DNA of 60,000 nucleotides from Takakia lepidozioides (GCA_030704615.1 CM060734.1:36226042-36286041); one strand, 5' to 3'; counted from the stretch's first letter, positions 34,421 to 46,430 are shown. Numbers and translations are program-made. Notes: generated from the letters alone by a model not told the origin.

Positions 34421-35516
34421 CTAGAATAATAGTGAATCCGGGGTAGGAGGGGTGGGGAAGATTTGATAAGGGGGACTGCCGAAGGAGCCCACGTTGCCTG
34501 AATTCGGCAAAAGTACTGTCAGATTGCACACGTGCATTAAGTTTTTACATTATTCATATTGTTTTTCAAATTAATGTATTTAAAATAATGATGATGCTAC
34601 AAAATAATGATGCTACAAATTGAAGCTATAGCATACCCAAATTTTATAAGGCAATACTGTGAAAGCTCTAATTTGTGGAAGTCTACTAAGGATATAATAA
34701 ATATCTTATGCAAGTAAACGGTTGACAAAATCAAAATTCATATATTGAGTTCATGTAATCTCAGCAATCAACCATGAATATTAACGGTTCAGATAATTAC
34801 AAGAGGTTGAAAGGTGGTTATAAGTATGAGGAGCTGTATGATCTTTTCTTTTGTACCGTACTCATCTATTTGCTATAATGGGGCTAGATCGATTTTGGAT
34901 TGTGGCCGTCTTGACAAATTTATTATTGCCTAGTCTTGTAAAACGATATTTCATTTATAGTATCATGTAAACTATAATTGGGTTTATAAATTTGATGGAT
35001 AACCTAAGGACACTCTCCGACTCTTGCATTATGATGTACATAGTAGGTTGTTTGAGATATCAGTGCTCTTACAGTTTCAGCAAATTAAATATTTGGCATT
35101 GATACTTAACTACCATGAAAGCAACTACATTATTTTTCTGAAGCATGTTGTTGGGTGAAATATATCCCGCTCCAAATTGGAAGAGACGTATGCGCGTAAG
35201 ATGTTGAGTCTTGAACTCTTTCTATAGATCAACCCGTCTTGGATAAATAAAGTGGTATAGTAGATGTGCTTGTCTCTAGCATTAGATGTATCAAACATAA
35301 TTTCTGATTCAATTATGGTGCAAATTGTGATATTGGTTATTCATGTACTAAGTTTTTCTCAAGTTTGTATAACTTATCATCTTTCATGTTTATGACCCAC
35401 ATGACACTGATATCTATTGTTGACCAATGCTAAATATTTCGACGTAATCATGTTTTCCAATGTAATAAAAAGAGCATCATAATTAATACTATGTATGCAC
35501 AAATATTTTATACATA

Positions 35517-36572
35517 ATGGAAAACAAATCATTATTGTGGTTTCATCCAGAGAAAAGTGGATGGCTTATGCTACAAAAGGGACACGATAAGACATGGAAA
35601 AAACTTCGTTGTATGATCAAAGATGAGTTTCTATATTACATACATAAGATGAACCATACGGAGCCAACAGGTATTATCCCATTGCGAGGATGTAAGGTGG
35701 AACTTGTCAAATCCGAGTTGAAGAACGTTGAAAAATATGTATTTACCATTTATATTCTACAACAATTGATACGTGATGGTCTTACAAATCATAGAAAATA
35801 TATTTTTGCTGTAAAAGACTCTATTGATCGTCAAGCATGGGTGGATGTTATATTACGGGCTTCAGAGTCTAAGCATATTTTACGTATACGAGTTGAACAT
35901 GAGCGGAAAGAATATCGGGATTTGGAATTGCGTTGGAAAATTGCCAAAGATCATGATGTTGGTCTATTCGTACCCCCAACAACTTTACCTGGAGAGGAGG
36001 ATCCATTGGTGTTGCAAGCATTGGCTGATGAGCTTATGTCTATTTATCATCATGTTCAGCTTGCCAATCAAAGTTTGAAAAACATCATTACAAAAAATGA
36101 AATTATATCTATGCAAGCTACAATGCTTCAAGAGGTTGTTACCAATCTTGAGCAACAAGTACAACGACAATATTGGCAACATATTCAACATGATATAAAA
36201 TCTTGTAATGAATGTTTAGAGTGGCTGTTGACAGCGCGATTTTCCTTACAAGATTTATGTAAAGAAGTGGATGTGATGGAAGGCATTGAGGAGTTGTGTC
36301 CTGAAGTAACATTGGTCCAAGGAGTGGATGTCACATTATTGCAAACTTTGAAAAATCTTTATACATTTGACCATGCGATTGTAGGATTGAAAAATCTACC
36401 TACTGCCATGGAACTACAACACCTTCGAGAACATATGAATGTCATTTATAAAGAAGAGCTTGTTTTGATACAAATAGCACTTCAAGGAGTTATGTTGGCA
36501 TCACAATTTAAAAACCAAGAACAAACAAACAAAAAACCATCAAGACTAAGTATTAACAACCAAAAGAAATGA
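35517..36572 (+). CDS. Intronless pleckstrin-homology (PH) domain protein
   Basis: A single 351-residue frame starts at an ATG at 35517. Residues about 13-117 form a PH domain: SGWLMLQKGHDKTWKKLRCM (first strands), TGIIPLRGC, KYIFAVK and the invariant Trp of the C-terminal helix (RQAWVDVILRA, Trp108). PH domains bind phosphoinositides or protein partners at membranes. The remaining 230 residues are predicted helical, without a second domain I recognise, and end in a polar basic tail (NKKPSRLSINNQKK). There is no signal peptide or membrane segment. Codon use is A/T-rich and no intron is needed, unlike the other intact genes here. It could be a retrocopy, a horizontally acquired gene, or a gene adapted to an AT-rich region. 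A protein this long without stops in AT-rich DNA is unlikely by chance. Confidence 0.82.
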   Translation: MENKSLLWFHPEKSGWLMLQKGHDKTWKKLRCMIKDEFLYYIHKMNHTEPTGIIPLRGCKVELVKSELKNVEKYVFTIYILQQLIRDGLTNHRKYIFAVKDSIDRQAWVDVILRASESKHILRIRVEHERKEYRDLELRWKIAKDHDVGLFVPPTTLPGEEDPLVLQALADELMSIYHHVQLANQSLKNIITKNEIISMQATMLQEVVTNLEQQVQRQYWQHIQHDIKSCNECLEWLLTARFSLQDLCKEVDVMEGIEELCPEVTLVQGVDVTLLQTLKNLYTFDHAIVGLKNLPTAMELQHLREHMNVIYKEELVLIQIALQGVMLASQFKNQEQTNKKPSRLSINNQKK

Positions 36573-36631
36573 ACAAGATCGTTATAACAAATTTTATGTC
36601 TTATGTGTATGCTTTCATTTTATTCTATTTA

Positions 36632-36655
36632 TCACACACACACACACACACACAT
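36632..36655. repeat. (CA)n microsatellite
   Basis: A run of CA dinucleotides of about 24 bases, 60 bases after the PH-gene stop. Confidence 0.85.
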
Positions 36656-37009
36656 ATTTATCTACTTTTTAATTATAAAAATTAAATGATTAGATTATAA
36701 ACTTCATAGTTTATTTATGTATAAGTGCTAGTAGTGAAAAGTGTCAACAATGAAAACTTGTTGGTACTCATAACCATTGCATTGTGTGTTGTAGTGGTTT
36801 GTCCGAGAGGTTATTCAAGTGTGTGTTATAGTTTTGGAGTTATTGTAGTGGTGAGGAATATATATGAGTGTGGTATATGGAATTGATTCATTTTGCAGAT
36901 GGCTTCATGTAAAGCCACTACTTCTGCACATTTGATGGTATGGAGGAGGGATGGTAAATACAGAAAATATTATTTAGAAAAAACATAAATAACTCAATCT
37001 CACAAAAAA

Positions 37010-38340
37010 ATAAGCGGCTAGTCAAGTATGGCTCTTCCTTGTGAGTAGTAGAATTTATGTTCCTCCATAACACCTAGACTTGAAAATTCATGCATTTATA
37101 TTTCGTAAGTTGGTCAATGACAGAGATGATAATAATAATATTTCTGCCTAATGGCCCCCACGAGGTTATTTTTTCCTGTTTCTTAATTTGATTAAAAGGG
37201 CTCCGTCCCCTTTATAAAAAATAAAAATAGAAAATAATATTTAATATTTGATGCCTCCCCAAGGAAGTGTAAAATATGGTGTCTCTTCAGCCCCAAGGTT
37301 TACAACAAAGATGATACTTGAGGGAGGTGTTACCTAAAGAAGGCACATCGTGGAAGTAGTTTTCATCAAAGAGGAGGAGGTGACACCTGGGAAAGGCATA
37401 ACAAGTGTTTAGCGATTTTTGACTCTATAATGCAGTGGTTTTTTCTTATAGCAAATTTTTGTCAAAATGCTTCCTTTTTTTGGGGCTACTAGTACCTCGG
37501 GAAAAGACATTAAATATATGTATATATATATATATTTTTCCCAGTTTTTGGAGAGATGAACGAGAGGTTGTCGCCAGAAAATCTGTATGATGCCATCATG
37601 GACCCGTTAACACGTGCCACCTGTCACATAGCGACTTTCTAGGGTACCAACTTTTTTTTCCGCCACATTGGGCAATCTCCTTTTTTCTTTTTTCTTTTTT
37701 TCTCTTTTTAAGGAAACCTGGGAGCGACTGCTCACAATTCAGGCCCTTGAGGAGGGGGAAAAATTAACCCCCCTTTCAGATAAGCCATTAGGCACACAGG
37801 TGGGAAACTTCACCACCAGACCAGCCGGTCACGAACAATCCACACACCAGGCAGGGCAGCGGGTTTGAACCCTGAACCACCAGGGCGACACACTGTGCAC
37901 TTACCAGCTGAGCTACCAGCTGATGTGCATCAACAAGCGGCTAGTCGCATATGGCTCCTCTTTGTGAATTGTGAAATCTACTTTCATCCATAATAAAAAT
38001 TTCAAAATTCATCAAATTATTGCTCATAAATTGTTCAATAAGACAGATGTTACCTGAGAGAGGTGTTATCTGAAGGCACATCATGAAGTATTTAGAGGAG
38101 ATGACACCTTCGTAGGGCTTAGCAAAATTTTTTCAACGATGCGTAATCTGCTCTTGCGACCTTTCCCTTTCTAAGGCGCCAAGTATTTTTAAAATAAATA
38201 CGGGTTATTTTTTCCCGTGCCTTATTTAGTTTGAGTAACAGAGGCTCTGTTCTCTGTTCCCCTTTTCAAATAAAATAGAATAAAATAAAAAATAAAATAG
38301 AATTAATTCTCTTCTAACATATTTTAATTAAAAGGTCAAA
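37010..38340. repeat. Rearranged duplication flanking a SINE
   Basis: Blocks at 37,010-37,420 recur at 37,930-38,290. AAGCGGCTAGTC with TATGGCTC occurs at about 37,014 and 37,934. GAGGTGTTACCT with AGGCACATC occurs at about 37,325 and GAGGTGTTATCT at about 38,060. A TTATTTTTTCC strip leading to GGCTC and a CCCCTTT A-rich end also occurs in both. Block order differs between copies, so this is either two diverged members of one repeat or a duplication with internal rearrangement. No coding content was seen. Confidence 0.5.
37677..37935 (-). mobile_element. tRNA-derived SINE, family S1, copy 1
   Basis: Reading the minus strand, TAGCTCAGCTGGTAAGTGCA (A box) is followed by GGGTTCAAACCC (B box), a body with GTTTCCCACCTG, and CGCTCCCAGG-type sequence on the plus strand. 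It ends in an A-rich AAAAAGAGAAAAAAAGAAAA tail. The A and B boxes have the order and spacing of a polymerase III promoter, so this is a tRNA-derived SINE mobilised by a partner LINE. The A box resembles a tRNA with a TAGCTCAG D-stem. Confidence 0.75.
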
Positions 38341-38427
38341 ATATAACTAGTTGACGGACGAGTCATGCCAGTGATTGTTTATCGATTCTCATTTTTCATC
38401 TTCGTCGTAAAGTGGTCAGTTGATCCA

Positions 38428-38668
38428 AGGTGTGGTTTTTTTGTTTTTCTTTTTCTTAAAGGGAAACCTGGGAGCGACAGCCCACAAATCAGGCTCTTGA
38501 GGAGCCTGATTTATGGGCCACGGAGGCACACAGGAGACAGAACGCCACGAACAATCCACACACGGGGGCAGGGAAGCGGGATTGAACCCCGAACCACCAA
38601 GGCGACACATTCTGCACTTACGAGCGGAGCTACCAGCCAATGTGCAGGTGTTCCCCTTTTCATAAAAA
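38428..38668 (-). mobile_element. tRNA-derived SINE, family S1, copy 2
   Basis: The minus strand carries GGTAGCTCCGCTCGTAAGTG (A box) and GGGGTTCAATCCCGC (canonical B box GGTTCAATCC), with a body colinear with copy 1. It ends in a tail of AAGAAAAAGAAAAACAAAAA. It is closely related to 37,677-37,935, and both insertions have the same orientation. Confidence 0.78.
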
Positions 38669-38689
38669 CAAAATAAAAAAAAGACTTTA

Positions 38690-41471
38690 CGGATGACAGG
38701 GCCGACCACCAGACGGCTCTGCAGAGTGGTCACACGAGGGATTGCGCCTGCCACACGCCCGCTTGTGGCCGTGCGATAACAACACGGTGACGGCACCAAT
38801 CAAACTCGGAGCAGAGCTGCGGCTGCTGCGACCTGGCAGGCAGGCCCGTGCGAGGCTAACAACCCCATTTTCCATCCATCCGCTCAACACCATATGAATG
38901 GATGGACCCATATATCTTGCGGAAATGGTAGATGAAGTGCAGAAACAGTGGATGAAAGGGGATGGGGGGGGGGCGACGGTCAACAGAGAGGGTTGACGGT
39001 ACCAACCGCGCAACGCAAAACGACAGCGATGCCAGCCTCTGCGCTCCCTAAATACGCTTCGCACTGTTGCGCCGTGGGATGGTGCTCATCGACGGACGCA
39101 GCATCTTATCACTTCCGCAGGAGGGGCAGAATGGAACGGAGTGGTCAAAGATAGTACTCCAGGCACTAAATCTGTCTCGCAAATAATGGCAGCGTCGCTT
39201 AATGCCCACGATCCCTGCCCCCCAAAATGCCACCCTGCCGTCTGACCCCGCTCTTGCTTCTCGTCCGTCTCGATCGACGAGCGTTCCGTTCGTGTGAGCA
39301 CTGCAAAAGCTCTGGTCCTGTTCAACCGTTGCGCGGCTTTTGAGGCTCCCAGTAGTTTTGTTTTTCGTCGCTCAGACGTCCACAACGGCGCCGATGTCGG
39401 TCGTTCAGGAACTGACAAGCGCGGGCCCAGGTTGTGCACGCGTGCCGTGGGTCATCATTCTGGCCCAACTAAGAAGCAGCCACGTCGGATAAAAGCAGGT
39501 CCCAAATGACTGCCCCCTTCACTCGGCGAAGTACCCAGGTCGCCGCGATGATTAGTGTGCATCATTCGCCCATTGGCTGTTTGTGTAGAAGAAAACGTGG
39601 GTTTAATTGGCCGTGTCCGAGGTTGTTTGTTTTGTTTTATATATGTGTCAATGGAGTATGGGTGAGACGACTGCAATTCCACGTTCTCGCTCCGTCTTTA
39701 GCTCGCCTTGTCGGGCGGCAGACGTCACAGGACTTGCGGAAGGCCCACCCGCACGTGCATTCGAACTTGAATACAAGAGGAAGAGTACAAAAAGGTCGAG
39801 AAGAGCGGGATACTCGGGCAGTAGCAACGTGCCACGTTGGAGGAAGATTGAGGTCCTCAAATGGGCGGGACGTGGATGGAGGCGAGGCATGGCTAGCAGT
39901 AGGATCGACACGTGGCCAGCGCAGGGTTGTCGTTCCGCTTTGTGTGGGGTCGTCTCTCCTTCTCACGGAAGCCTCTGTCTGTCGCTGTGTATCTTGCAGT
40001 CTTGGTCTGCTGCAGGCACTTCGCAGGTTGCTCAGTGATAAGAAGCAATTAGAGTTGCAAGACTTCGGCAGAATCTAGGCTGTCTGCATTATTCCTATGT
40101 GTCTCTTTTTTCAAGTACTTTTCTGGCGGTTAGATGGATGGTATGGAGCGCGGTGAAGCGGCATTGTGGAGTTGTAATCCCGCTCGCTCGCCTTTCCAAA
40201 GTATGGTGAGATCGATGATACCGTGCCGGCACTTGAAGCCGCACTAAGGAGTAGCGGTCCGCCTGTTCTTGATGTATTCCTCTCTCTTCTTTCAAACCAA
40301 TAGGTGAGACTGGCACAATCTCTCTGTATTTTTTTCTTACGGATCTCTCTGTGCCTCTCTGTGCTTTTTCTTTAGCTTGGCTAGATCGATTCCATTGTTA
40401 GCCTTGATAAAGGTGAAGAACCCGTCATCCTCTCTCTCTGTTTGATTGCGAACTCTCCCGCTCCCCTCTCTCATCTGAGACGCGCTGCACGGAGCGGGGT
40501 CGAAATCTTTCCGTCTTTCTGTTACAGTCGGCCATGCGACCATACTCGTTATGGAGGATAGCAGCATCTCGCATCGTTCTTCGTTCCTTATCTCTCTCCA
40601 TATTCAGTTTCTTACTGCCTTTTAGTCGGCGATGTTATGGCCCAGTGATCTCTATCGTTTATCTCCGTATTCTCTGTTGTTTTATTCCCTATACTGTGTC
40701 CTGTTGAGGTCGGACGGTAGCAATCACCCATCCACTTATCCCATCCGTAACGCAGGAGTAGATTCTCACTTCATCAGCAATTTCTCTCTCAAAACAAGCG
40801 GAGGGTATGGGGTAGCAATCTCCCTAGTCCTCACCTCCCGTCCTCGCTCTGTCTTTCATGCAGGTCGACACAGGGTTGGCGGATGCCATTTCTGGATCTT
40901 AAAGAGCATCAAGAAGTAGTGTCCGTGTCTTTCTTGCTGAGTGGAATTGGTTACCAAGGGCTTCAAGAGAAAGGACCTGTCTTGGATCTGTTTGAAATCA
41001 TATCTGGTGGCTACAAGTTTCGGTCTTTTACATTTTTCACTCATCAACCTTGGCATAAGTCAATCTCCAGGGACTAGACACAGGCAATCACGATTTATTT
41101 TGTCAAATATGTAGAGAAAGTGATGCACAGAGCGACAAATCAGAGAAATAGAGACCACTTCAGGCGTCCTAATGGTGTACATTCCTGTCTGAGAACGTGG
41201 GACGATCTATGCATTGATCTGAGCAAGTGGAATGCTTGTGCATAGAACCTTGCTTAAGATAGTTATGATTTCAGACAGCTGTTAATCAGAGTGAGTGTAA
41301 GAGTAGGTGAGCTCTCTTTACGTCATTGAACCCTCCCAAGTTCTATCTTGGAGCTCTGAAGTTGCTTCTGATTCACAACACCTATATCCGTACGTCTCTT
41401 TTTTACAGAATTCCACTGCACACTCAATCCCTCTTCCTCTCTTCAATATACAGTACTAAGTCATCACCAAA
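38690..41471. other. Unassigned, partly GC-rich sequence upstream of the VDAC-like gene
   Basis: 38,690-39,600 is GC-rich without a recognised gene. A G-box (ACACGTGGCC) lies at about 39,909, and 39,900-41,470 probably includes the promoter and leader of the downstream porin gene. The several overlapping frames at 39,500-40,080 are open on both strands and are not supported as genes. Confidence 0.4.
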
Positions 41472-44400
41472 ATGAGTGAAACGTGCCCACTTCCTGCTCC
41501 GGCCGGACCAAAGGGGGGTCCAGTGCAATTTGCAGAAGTAGGGAAACATGCCAGGGATTTATTACACAAGGGGTTTATAGGAGGTCATCTGGTGTCAATT
41601 TCCTGCCTGGGCCCTTGTGGTGCCACATTGACATCCACTGCCACCATTGTACACGATGTCACAGTCTGCGTCATGTCCACCAGCCTCAGGGAGGGCAAGC
41701 ATAAACGTGATCTCTCCTTCAGCACTCTGAATAATAAGGTGCGTCTGTCCCTCTTTAATCAAGTGTCTCGTTTTCTTTTTTCACTGTCAGCAACTACATT
41801 CGCATGATGCCTATTCCAGTACTGGCTTACTCAAGAATTCAGGTCTGATGGTAGTGGACAGGAGTTCACATATTTTGGCATTGTTTCCTCTCAATTGAAT
41901 GTGGAGTGAAACTTGTAAAGAAGCCATTTGATGCAGAGGGCTACGCAGTTGTTTCAAGAATGTGCTTGATAGACTTCCTCTTCTATGATCACTCCGTTTT
42001 CCGCATTTCTCCTTTTCTTCAATGGATGTGTGTCTCTTTATCTTGTGCAGATCAGCGCCGCAACAATGTGCACTAATTGTTACTGTCCAGGCTTGACAGT
42101 GGGGCTGCAAACAGTGCTGCCTGGGGTATTGCATGAAGGGAAAGTTCAGGTCTGTGGACTTCTAACATGTTGTGCCTCTGGGTATTGCAAAATGTGTTCA
42201 AAACCCTAAACCCCAAATTTCCACAAGGAAATGAAGGAAGAAACTTAGTGTAAAGACCACGGAGATGTAGTAATGGACAATAGCTTGTGAACATTGTCTG
42301 CTATATATTTGACTAGGGGTATCTGCCCAGGAGTCACATGACATTGACATCATCCTATTATAGATGATATATCTATCCCCTTAATGTAGATGAGATCCAA
42401 ATGGAAATACCCAGTCACGTGGAGCTCGAATAGGCTAGAGTGTGTCCACTGGTTAGCACAGATAGGATGCGGCTATGACCACACTATGTGTCACACTTCA
42501 TGGAAAAGGACTGGGATAGGGTAAAAAATAAGGGCACATTAGAGGAGAATGAAGTACATAACTTCTTGGTTGCAAGGGACGACCATGATTTCAGTGCAGT
42601 CCAGAAGTCCATTTCAACCATGTGTGTGAACTTTACAAGCATTAGATGTATTTCTTCTGTTGTTAACTGTCTCCTAGTCAACACTCGGTGTTTATTTGTG
42701 TTGAATGTCTTTGCTCATCATGTAACAGGGTGTTATATTTACTTGGGATATCTGAAGAGCAATGTAAGGTTACACCAAAAAGAATTTGAAGTGTAGAAAT
42801 TCTCATTCTGCACAGTCAATTTGCCCCTACAGGTGCAGTACCAGAATGAATGTTCTGCCCTTAGTACAAAGGTTCATGGTTTGAAAGGAAGACCTGAAGT
42901 TGAAGTGTCTCTTAATGCGGGCTGTCCAACAATCTTTGCTGGTGGGTCAGCAATCTACGACACTCTTGCAAGGCGCGTGGTTTCTTCAAAAGTAGGTGAG
43001 TCAGGTCTTTTCCACTCTCTCTGCTCTCTGAACTGTTTTAAAGCCTTGAATGAAGAACAATATCTCATTGAGTGCTGGGCACTTCAAATATATAGAGTAG
43101 GTTACTTCCCACTCTGCAGTAGGCTAATACAGCTGGGAAAAAGGGAGCCCACATACCCAGATGTGGACATGAGGGTGAGGGTAGTGTCATTTGATAAGGC
43201 TGCTTAACAATTGGGGATTATGCATGGAATTTTGTTTTGAGTGAGGCACATCGAACAATGCAGGATACAACCATACACACAGTAGGCAGATTGTACGGCT
43301 ATTTTCACTGCAATGTCATGTTTCAGGCCCTCAATGGAAAAGTCCAAATACAATGCCACTAGACCTCTTTTGCTTCACTTCATGAAGCCTCAGGCCATAA
43401 TGGAAGCTGTGACCCTCTGGGGTCTAATCTTTGGAATGATTACGCACATAAGATTAATGCTATTGGAAAGATTTATTTTGTGAAATTCTGGACGTCTAGA
43501 ATCGAATACATTGTAAGAGGTCAGTCTTCTACTGAAAGGCACCTTGTATGATGGAAGTAGTCCCTTCTGCCCACCTCCTTTGCCCCTCCCTTCTCTCAAC
43601 TTTTGGGCCCCTCCAAACCCAAGTTGGGGTCTATGACCAGTCTACTGAGAGCATCTCTATGCTGGCAGAGCATTGGTGAAGTGTGAACTTGAACACAGGT
43701 ACTTTCCACACTGTTGGAAGTGAGTAACTTAAAATGAATTTGGTTGCTGTTCTATTCTCTTGTCATCCCTCTCCCCAGCTTTCTGCTCCATCAAAATTGG
43801 TTCACAATTTGTGGCTGATTGCAGCAGAGTCTCATGAACATGTCTGGGGGCGCATTGACATCCATGCATTTTGCTATGCATGAATCATCTGGCTTGGTTT
43901 GGCAATATGTGGAAAGACATATTATCATATCTAATCCACTGATAGTTTCATTTCAGAGCTTGTAAGATTCCTCGATACATGTGTTCCACTTTTAGCGACT
44001 CCAGGGAGTAATGTGTAAGTGAAGGGCTACCTGGCCACTCCTTGAGGGGGAAGAAATGAACCTTGTGAGGCTGTGTTTACCATGGCCTTGCATGGAACTC
44101 ACTGAATGTTGGCAATGAAATAATGTTCCATGAGAACTACTTTTCACCAGTAATATTGATCACTCATTGGTACACAGGTGTTGGCTATTCTACAGACAAC
44201 ACAACTGCTGCTATGTTGTATGATCCGTTGATTGACAAATGTGTCGATGCCTATTTCACTCGCACCCTTTTGTCCCAAGCCCAGATTGGGGGCCAATTCA
44301 CCCGCCTGATGGAGGGGGGACTCAACTCTGCTAAATTTGGGGGATCATATTCCTGGGACCAACAGACTGTAGTTAAGGGGCGGGTAGATCACCGCGGTAT

Positions 44401-44533
44401 GGTAGCAGGCTTGCTTGAGTTCTCCCCTAGCCCTCTTGTCACATTTGGTCTCCTCACATCAGTCAACCTAAGGGATGTGAAAGCGAAGCCCCAAATTGGA
44501 TTGAGTATGTCAGTGCTGGCCAGTAAGTCCTAA
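41472..44533 (+). CDS. VDAC-like mitochondrial outer-membrane porin, four exons
   Basis: Voltage-dependent anion channels are 19-strand beta barrels that pass metabolites across the mitochondrial outer membrane. Exons 41472-41738, 42051-42149, 42833-42995 and 44178-44533 join with GT..AG introns and matching phases into 294 residues. Support includes FAEVGKHARDLLHKGF (the N-terminal helix, usually near residue 5), KVQVQYQNECSALSTKVHG, and the C-terminal strands TVVKGRVDHRGMVAGLLEFS and KPQIGLSMSVLASKS, which match the eukaryotic porin pattern in order. Plant VDACs are about 276-283 residues; this one has about 16 extra N-terminal residues rich in Pro and Gly (CPLPAPAGPKGG). It is divergent from canonical plant VDAC, with many cysteines, so transport properties may differ. 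Confidence 0.8.
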
Positions 44534-45319
44534 ACAATAAGTGCATTTTCCTAGCGTGTGGTGGGTACTTGGAGCTGGCTGGCTGCATCATGGAATCTTG
44601 AAAGGGACAGTTAGCTGCTATTCAACGATAATTCAAGCAATACAAAGTGAGCTTTTGGACCATTGCTGCAGCTGCTTGAAGGATGTCAAAGCTTGAAGGC
44701 ACTTAGATTGTTGTCGGATTTTGCCTGTATCAGCAGCCTGATGGAAAGGACAAATCGCAACAAGTGTATTACTCTTCAGGAGGAGATGGAGATGATGGGC
44801 ATGCTCAACAGCGTCTCCAGGGTGTTGAGTGGAATGGGACATAAGGATTCTTTCTTTCTTCATTGGCTGGGTATGAAATTCTACCCTCATTGAAGCTGTA
44901 CGGATCTGAGATCAGCAGTTGATCCATCAAGACTTAGCCGCAAGGTGAAATTTGCGGAGTTGTACCAGTATGAAAAGGAATTTTGATAGGTAAGGTGAGG
45001 AATTTCGTAAGACAGATTGTGTCAATTGGTAGGTAATGAGAATGAACACGCCCATTTAGTAAGTTGGAAGATAACAAATATCTCCAAATGGTGATATTGG
45101 AAGGCGCGGCTCAAGCATGAGAGAACTTGCAGTGCATACCGGAAAATTAATTTAGATACGCGCTGGGAATGTCGGTGATGCTCAATTTGTGGAGGTCCAC
45201 CATTAGAAAAAGCTTTCAGTTTCTTGACTGTAACTTAGTTCCATGACTTTCATGTCTTCTGTGCTTGCTTTTGAAGACAAAGAAAACTGATAACATCCTC
45301 TGACTCAAGTCGGATTCAA
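44534..45319. other. VDAC-like 3' region, no further gene seen
   Basis: This probably contains the 3' untranslated region of the porin gene. Short frames on both strands at 44,633-44,893 overlap and lack known motifs. Confidence 0.45.
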
Positions 45320-45329
45320 ATGTCAATCT

Positions 45330-45560
45330 TCATGAATCCATCCCACAAACCCGTCACACTCATATCATATCCATTGTGCATTCATCTACTGTGTATTCAT
45401 GCATCCTCCATTCAAGAATGTTTTCCATTATTCAACATCCATTGTACATTCATCCATTGTACTCTCATCCATCCCACATTCATCCATCTGTTTGCATTGT
45501 TTGCAGTCATCCATTCGTTTCTCATCTACTCTACATTCATCCATAATGTATTCATCTGTT
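45330..45560. repeat. ATTCATCCATTGTA-type degenerate tandem repeat
   Basis: The words CATCCA and ATTCATCC recur more than ten times with irregular spacing of about 12-20 bases (for example CATTCATCCATTGTACTCTC). A similar strip occurs at 17,240-17,335. No protein is implied, although the frame stays open because the unit lacks stops. Confidence 0.6.
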
Positions 45561-45726
45561 GCTTTCAAGTGGGGATGACCACATCCTTTTATTATTTCGC
45601 CCAACTTGTTTCCGCGGTTGAGGGTGCTCTTCCGCGGAAATACACTCTGTTTCTTACTTGGCGCGTTAACGTGGCGTTTAAGCTCGATGACGTGGAGTGA
45701 GCCCGGTTACGTGACGTGAGCGCTAC

Positions 45727-45748
45727 CGTGAGCGCTACTGCGCTCACG
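45727..45748. repeat. Perfect 9-bp hairpin near a duplicated CGTGAGCGC
   Basis: CGTGAGCGC (45727-45735) pairs with GCGCTCACG (45740-45748) across a 4-base loop, and another CGTGAGCGC lies at 45715-45723. Such a stem can be a Helitron 3' hairpin (a CTAG follows at about 45,770), but no Helitron 5' end was found. Confidence 0.5.
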
Positions 45749-46430
45749 CCGAGGTATCCCTGCTCGTGCTAGTGCTTCAAGCGAGCTACTGCGGTGCTGT
45801 CGTGGCTGCCAACGACGCGGGTCCCCGCCGCTGCAGGGCGTCTCTCCTCCGCTCACCACGGCTCTCTCTCTCTTCAGCTCGTTTTGATCCTGCCTCTGCA
45901 CGGCGTTTCTACCACACAGGGGAGCGAGAGTTCAGCCCGTGCTTAGGGCAAGAACGCAAGAGAGAAAGTGATGGAGGAGGTGGTGCTTACCTTGGGCGTT
46001 GGAGCGGCGTTGGGGCAAACTCCTTGGGGCCTTGCGACCACCTCGGGCTCAACACCAGATGCGTTTCTCTTCCACCCTAAACCCTACTTTCTGAACTCCC
46101 TCTCTCCCAAAGAACAAACGAAAACGGGAGGGGAATGAGGTGCTTCAAGCGCTTAATAAAAAAAAAGGCACGGCGCCCGGCCGTCACACGCCTGTGCCCC
46201 GCCCTTTTTTTGAAATGTACAAATGGTATTCGAGACGGCGGGCCGTCGCTGCTTGCAACCCCCGGCCCCACATATACAAAAAGCACGTCACCTCCCGCGA
46301 CGGCTTTTCGTTGCTGAGTGCGACCCCCGGTGTAAAAAATTGAAAAAATGTGTCGCCAAATGCGATGCAAGGGTGTCACAAGAGGCGACGGCCGGCCTTT
46401 TTGGGTTTAGGGCCTTTTGGGGTTCTTAGT

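Larger units (their letters stand above)
28905..35516. other. Unassigned AT-rich sequence
   Basis: No recognisable gene was found. Short frames at 31,383-32,463 on the minus strand look mildly coding-like but match no family I know. The stretch contains an (AT)n microsatellite at 33,791-33,821, a SINE-like fragment at 33,848-33,960 and the second R2 repeat copy at 34,315-34,420. From about 34,500 the DNA is strongly AT-rich up to and through the PH-domain gene. Confidence 0.5.

Noticed and set aside
39506-40078. 190-codon plus-strand ORF and its overlapping frames
   Set aside because: Three or more frames are open on both strands in GC-rich DNA, with no conserved motif; it is probably the promoter or leader region of the porin gene.
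45727-45775. Helitron 3' end
   Set aside because: The hairpin and a downstream CTAG fit loosely, but spacing is longer than usual and no 5' TC end or Rep/helicase was found.
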